Origin: Streptomyces sp. NBC_01476
GTDB lineage: Bacteria; Actinomycetota; Actinomycetes; Streptomycetales; Streptomycetaceae
Assembly: GCF_036227265.1 (NCBI RefSeq)
Contig: NZ_CP109446.1
Location: forward strand, 591,001-655,000
DNA length: 64,000 nt
Direction of reading: 5' to 3'
The notes below the pieces were generated by a model that worked only from the letters and a program-made list of their open reading frames with translations, did no database searches and had not been told where the DNA came from. Position numbers and translations under genes: made by a program. Positions 60,114 through 64,000 of the stretch are shown one piece after another. Position 1 is the stretch's first letter, and each line of letters opens with the position of its first letter.

Positions 60114-60722
60114 TCAGTCAGCCGTGGTGTCAGCCCTGACAAGTCGCCGGACCTGCACCACATAGAGGATCCCTGCCCACCAGTACAGGGTTGTACCCCA
60201 ACCTGCGAACGCCCAGCCGAAAATTGCTGCCAGGGTCGCGAGCCATCCGCTTCCGTCGCTGAGCAGCAGCAACGGAAAGGCGTACATGAGGTTGAAGGTA
60301 GCCGCTTTCCCGATGAAGTTCACCTGGGGTGGGCCGTAGTGGTGCCTCCGCAGGATCAGCAGCATCACCGCCATCATCGCCTCGCGTGCCAGCAGCAGGA
60401 TCGTGAGCCACAGCGGAAGGATGTCGCGCCAGGTGAGCCCGACCAGCGTGGACAGTACAAACAACCGGTCCGCGGCCGGATCGAGCAGCCGGCCGAGGTT
60501 GCTGATCTGATTCCACCGCCGGGCCAGCTTCCCGTCCAGGTAGTCACTGATGCCGCTGAGCGCGAGAACGAGCAGCGCCCATCCGTCAACCTTCGGTCCA
60601 CCGAACTCGGGCCACAGAATCAGCCACAGGAACACGGGAACGCCCACCAGGCGGGCCATACTCAGGATGTTGGGGATCGTGAAGATCCGATCCGTTTGCA
60701 CCCTGGTCTCCTGGACCTCCAC
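60114..60722 (-). CDS. CDP-alcohol phosphatidyltransferase family protein (PgsA-like)
   Basis: The 202-residue membrane enzyme has the CDP-alcohol transferase motif D-G-x2-A-R-x8-G-x3-D-x3-D in [20 protein letters not shown] then LDPAADR. About six membrane helices surround it. It transfers a phosphatidyl group to glycerol phosphate or a related alcohol; it matches mycobacterial Rv1822 (PgsA2) in place and type. I chose GTG 60722 because AGGAGGGG lies 5 nt upstream; ATG 60755 is in frame eleven codons earlier. It is the first gene of the block that follows the rRNA operon. Confidence 0.9.
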   Translation of the reverse strand: MEVQETRVQTDRIFTIPNILSMARLVGVPVFLWLILWPEFGGPKVDGWALLVLALSGISDYLDGKLARRWNQISNLGRLLDPAADRLFVLSTLVGLTWRDILPLWLTILLLAREAMMAVMLLILRRHHYGPPQVNFIGKAATFNLMYAFPLLLLSDGSGWLATLAAIFGWAFAGWGTTLYWWAGILYVVQVRRLVRADTTAD

Positions 60723-60790
60723 CGGGTCCCCTCCTGCTGTATCTACGTGCTGCATGTGCGGACGTTGCGGGGCGACTCTACCCCAGACAC

Positions 60791-60836
60791 AAAAAAGGCC
60801 CGGCGCCGGATCCTGTTCAGATCCGAGGCCGGGCCT
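60791..60836 (-). terminator. rRNA operon terminator
   Basis: On the minus strand GGCCCGG (complement of 60829-60835) and CCGGGCC (complement of 60797-60803) form the outer stem, CGGATC/GATCCG extends it inside, and six T residues follow (complement of 60791-60796). This is the only strong T-run terminator of this class in the window and stands 8 bp past the 5S rRNA. Confidence 0.9.
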
Positions 60837-60843
60837 CTAATAA

Positions 60844-60963
60844 TTGTTCGGCGGTGTCCTACTCTCCCACAGGGTCCCCCCTGCAGTACCATCGGCGCTG
60901 AAAGGCTTAGCTTCCGGGTTCGGAATGTAACCGGGCGTTTCCCTAACGCTATGACCACCGAAA
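60844..60963 (-). rRNA. rrf: 5S ribosomal RNA
   Basis: The minus strand reads TTTCGGTGGTCATAGCG at the 5' end, CCCGGTTACATTCCGAACCC in the middle and TGTGGGAGAGTAGGACACCG near the 3' end. This is about 120 nt and typical of streptomycete 5S rRNA. The ends are placed to within a few bases. It follows the 23S rRNA by about 95 bp and precedes the operon terminator. Confidence 0.95.
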
Positions 60964-60977
60964 CACCATGAAACACA

Positions 60978-61017
60978 CACCAACCCACCCCGGAAACCCC
61001 AAGGGTGGGGGTTGGTG
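60978..61017 (-). other. 23S-5S spacer processing hairpin
   Basis: CACCAACCC (60978-60986) and GGGTTGGTG (61009-61017) pair in the spacer between the 23S and 5S genes. It is a likely RNase III-type processing or anti-termination stem. Confidence 0.5.
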
Positions 61018-61056
61018 GCTGGTTGTTTCAGAACCACACAGTGGACGCGAGCACAC

Positions 61057-64000
<2,944 letters not shown>

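Noticed and set aside
58069..60165. 698-residue plus-strand frame under the sugar pyrophosphorylase
   Set aside because: Antisense shadow, His/Gly/Arg/Asp-rich, no family.

Overview
This is a very G+C-rich actinobacterial chromosome segment, most likely from Streptomyces or a close relative in the Streptomycetaceae. The evidence is the codon style, with frequent GTG starts and almost no TTA codons. Further support comes from the actinomycete leader peptide, the DUF5999 and FHA/MerR/DUF881 gene sets, the hairpin terminators without long T-runs, and the rRNA sequence at the right end. The window has no prophage, insertion sequence, CRISPR array or tRNA that I can see. It is core and near-core chromosome with a few accessory patches.

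Layout, left to right. Positions 1-2.1 kb hold bacterial NHEJ (5' end of a ligD polymerase-domain gene, divergent from ku) and a GNAT acetyltransferase. From 2.2 to 5.3 kb a putative cysteine-responsive leader peptide precedes two flavin monooxygenases likely used for organosulfur scavenging. From 5.5 to 9.4 kb lies a giant fused ABC exporter with one degenerate ATP site, followed by a repeat-bearing spacer. From 10.2 to 13.3 kb come a divergent TetR/SDR pair with twin operators and a translationally coupled pair of unknown genes. From 13.4 to 20.4 kb are a flavin disulfide reductase, a phosphatase, a frameshifted DoxX gene, Lnt, a Gfo/Idh oxidoreductase, a lipoprotein and uracil-DNA glycosylase. 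From 20.5 to 26.4 kb are two SDRs, a HipA-like kinase/DUF3037 pair, an S9 peptidase and a Rieske lipoprotein.

From 26.4 to 34.4 kb is a regulator/transporter patch: LysR, three EamA exporters, a MocR regulator divergent from a pyridoxamine-phosphate-oxidase-like protein and PaiB, and a second PNPOx. From 34.5 to 46.5 kb are a GH3 glucosidase with its LacI regulator and operator, PadR, a DinB-superfamily protein, an HTH protein, PhzF, CPBP, a VWA protein and a glutamate-cysteine ligase homolog. Then come DUF5999 (46.8 kb) and gcvP (47.1-50.0 kb) under a tandem glycine riboswitch.

The right third is a conserved actinobacterial block, all on the minus strand: pgsA-like, an NDP-sugar pyrophosphorylase fused to a phosphomannomutase-like domain, DUF881, Sbp, DUF881, a GarA-like FHA protein, an FtsR-like MerR, a bifunctional nuclease family protein, a second MerR, then dinB and gcvP. 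It matches the order of the mycobacterial Rv1822-Rv1832 neighbourhood as I remember it. The window ends in an rRNA operon on the minus strand (5S and most of 23S; 16S lies beyond the right edge).

The best leads are the leader peptide in front of the monooxygenases, a single TTA (bldA-type) codon in dinB, the HipA-like/DUF3037 pair, the coupled unknown genes at 11.6-13.3 kb, the FHA/zinc-ribbon protein with an ETTS motif, and several exactly periodic intergenic repeats.
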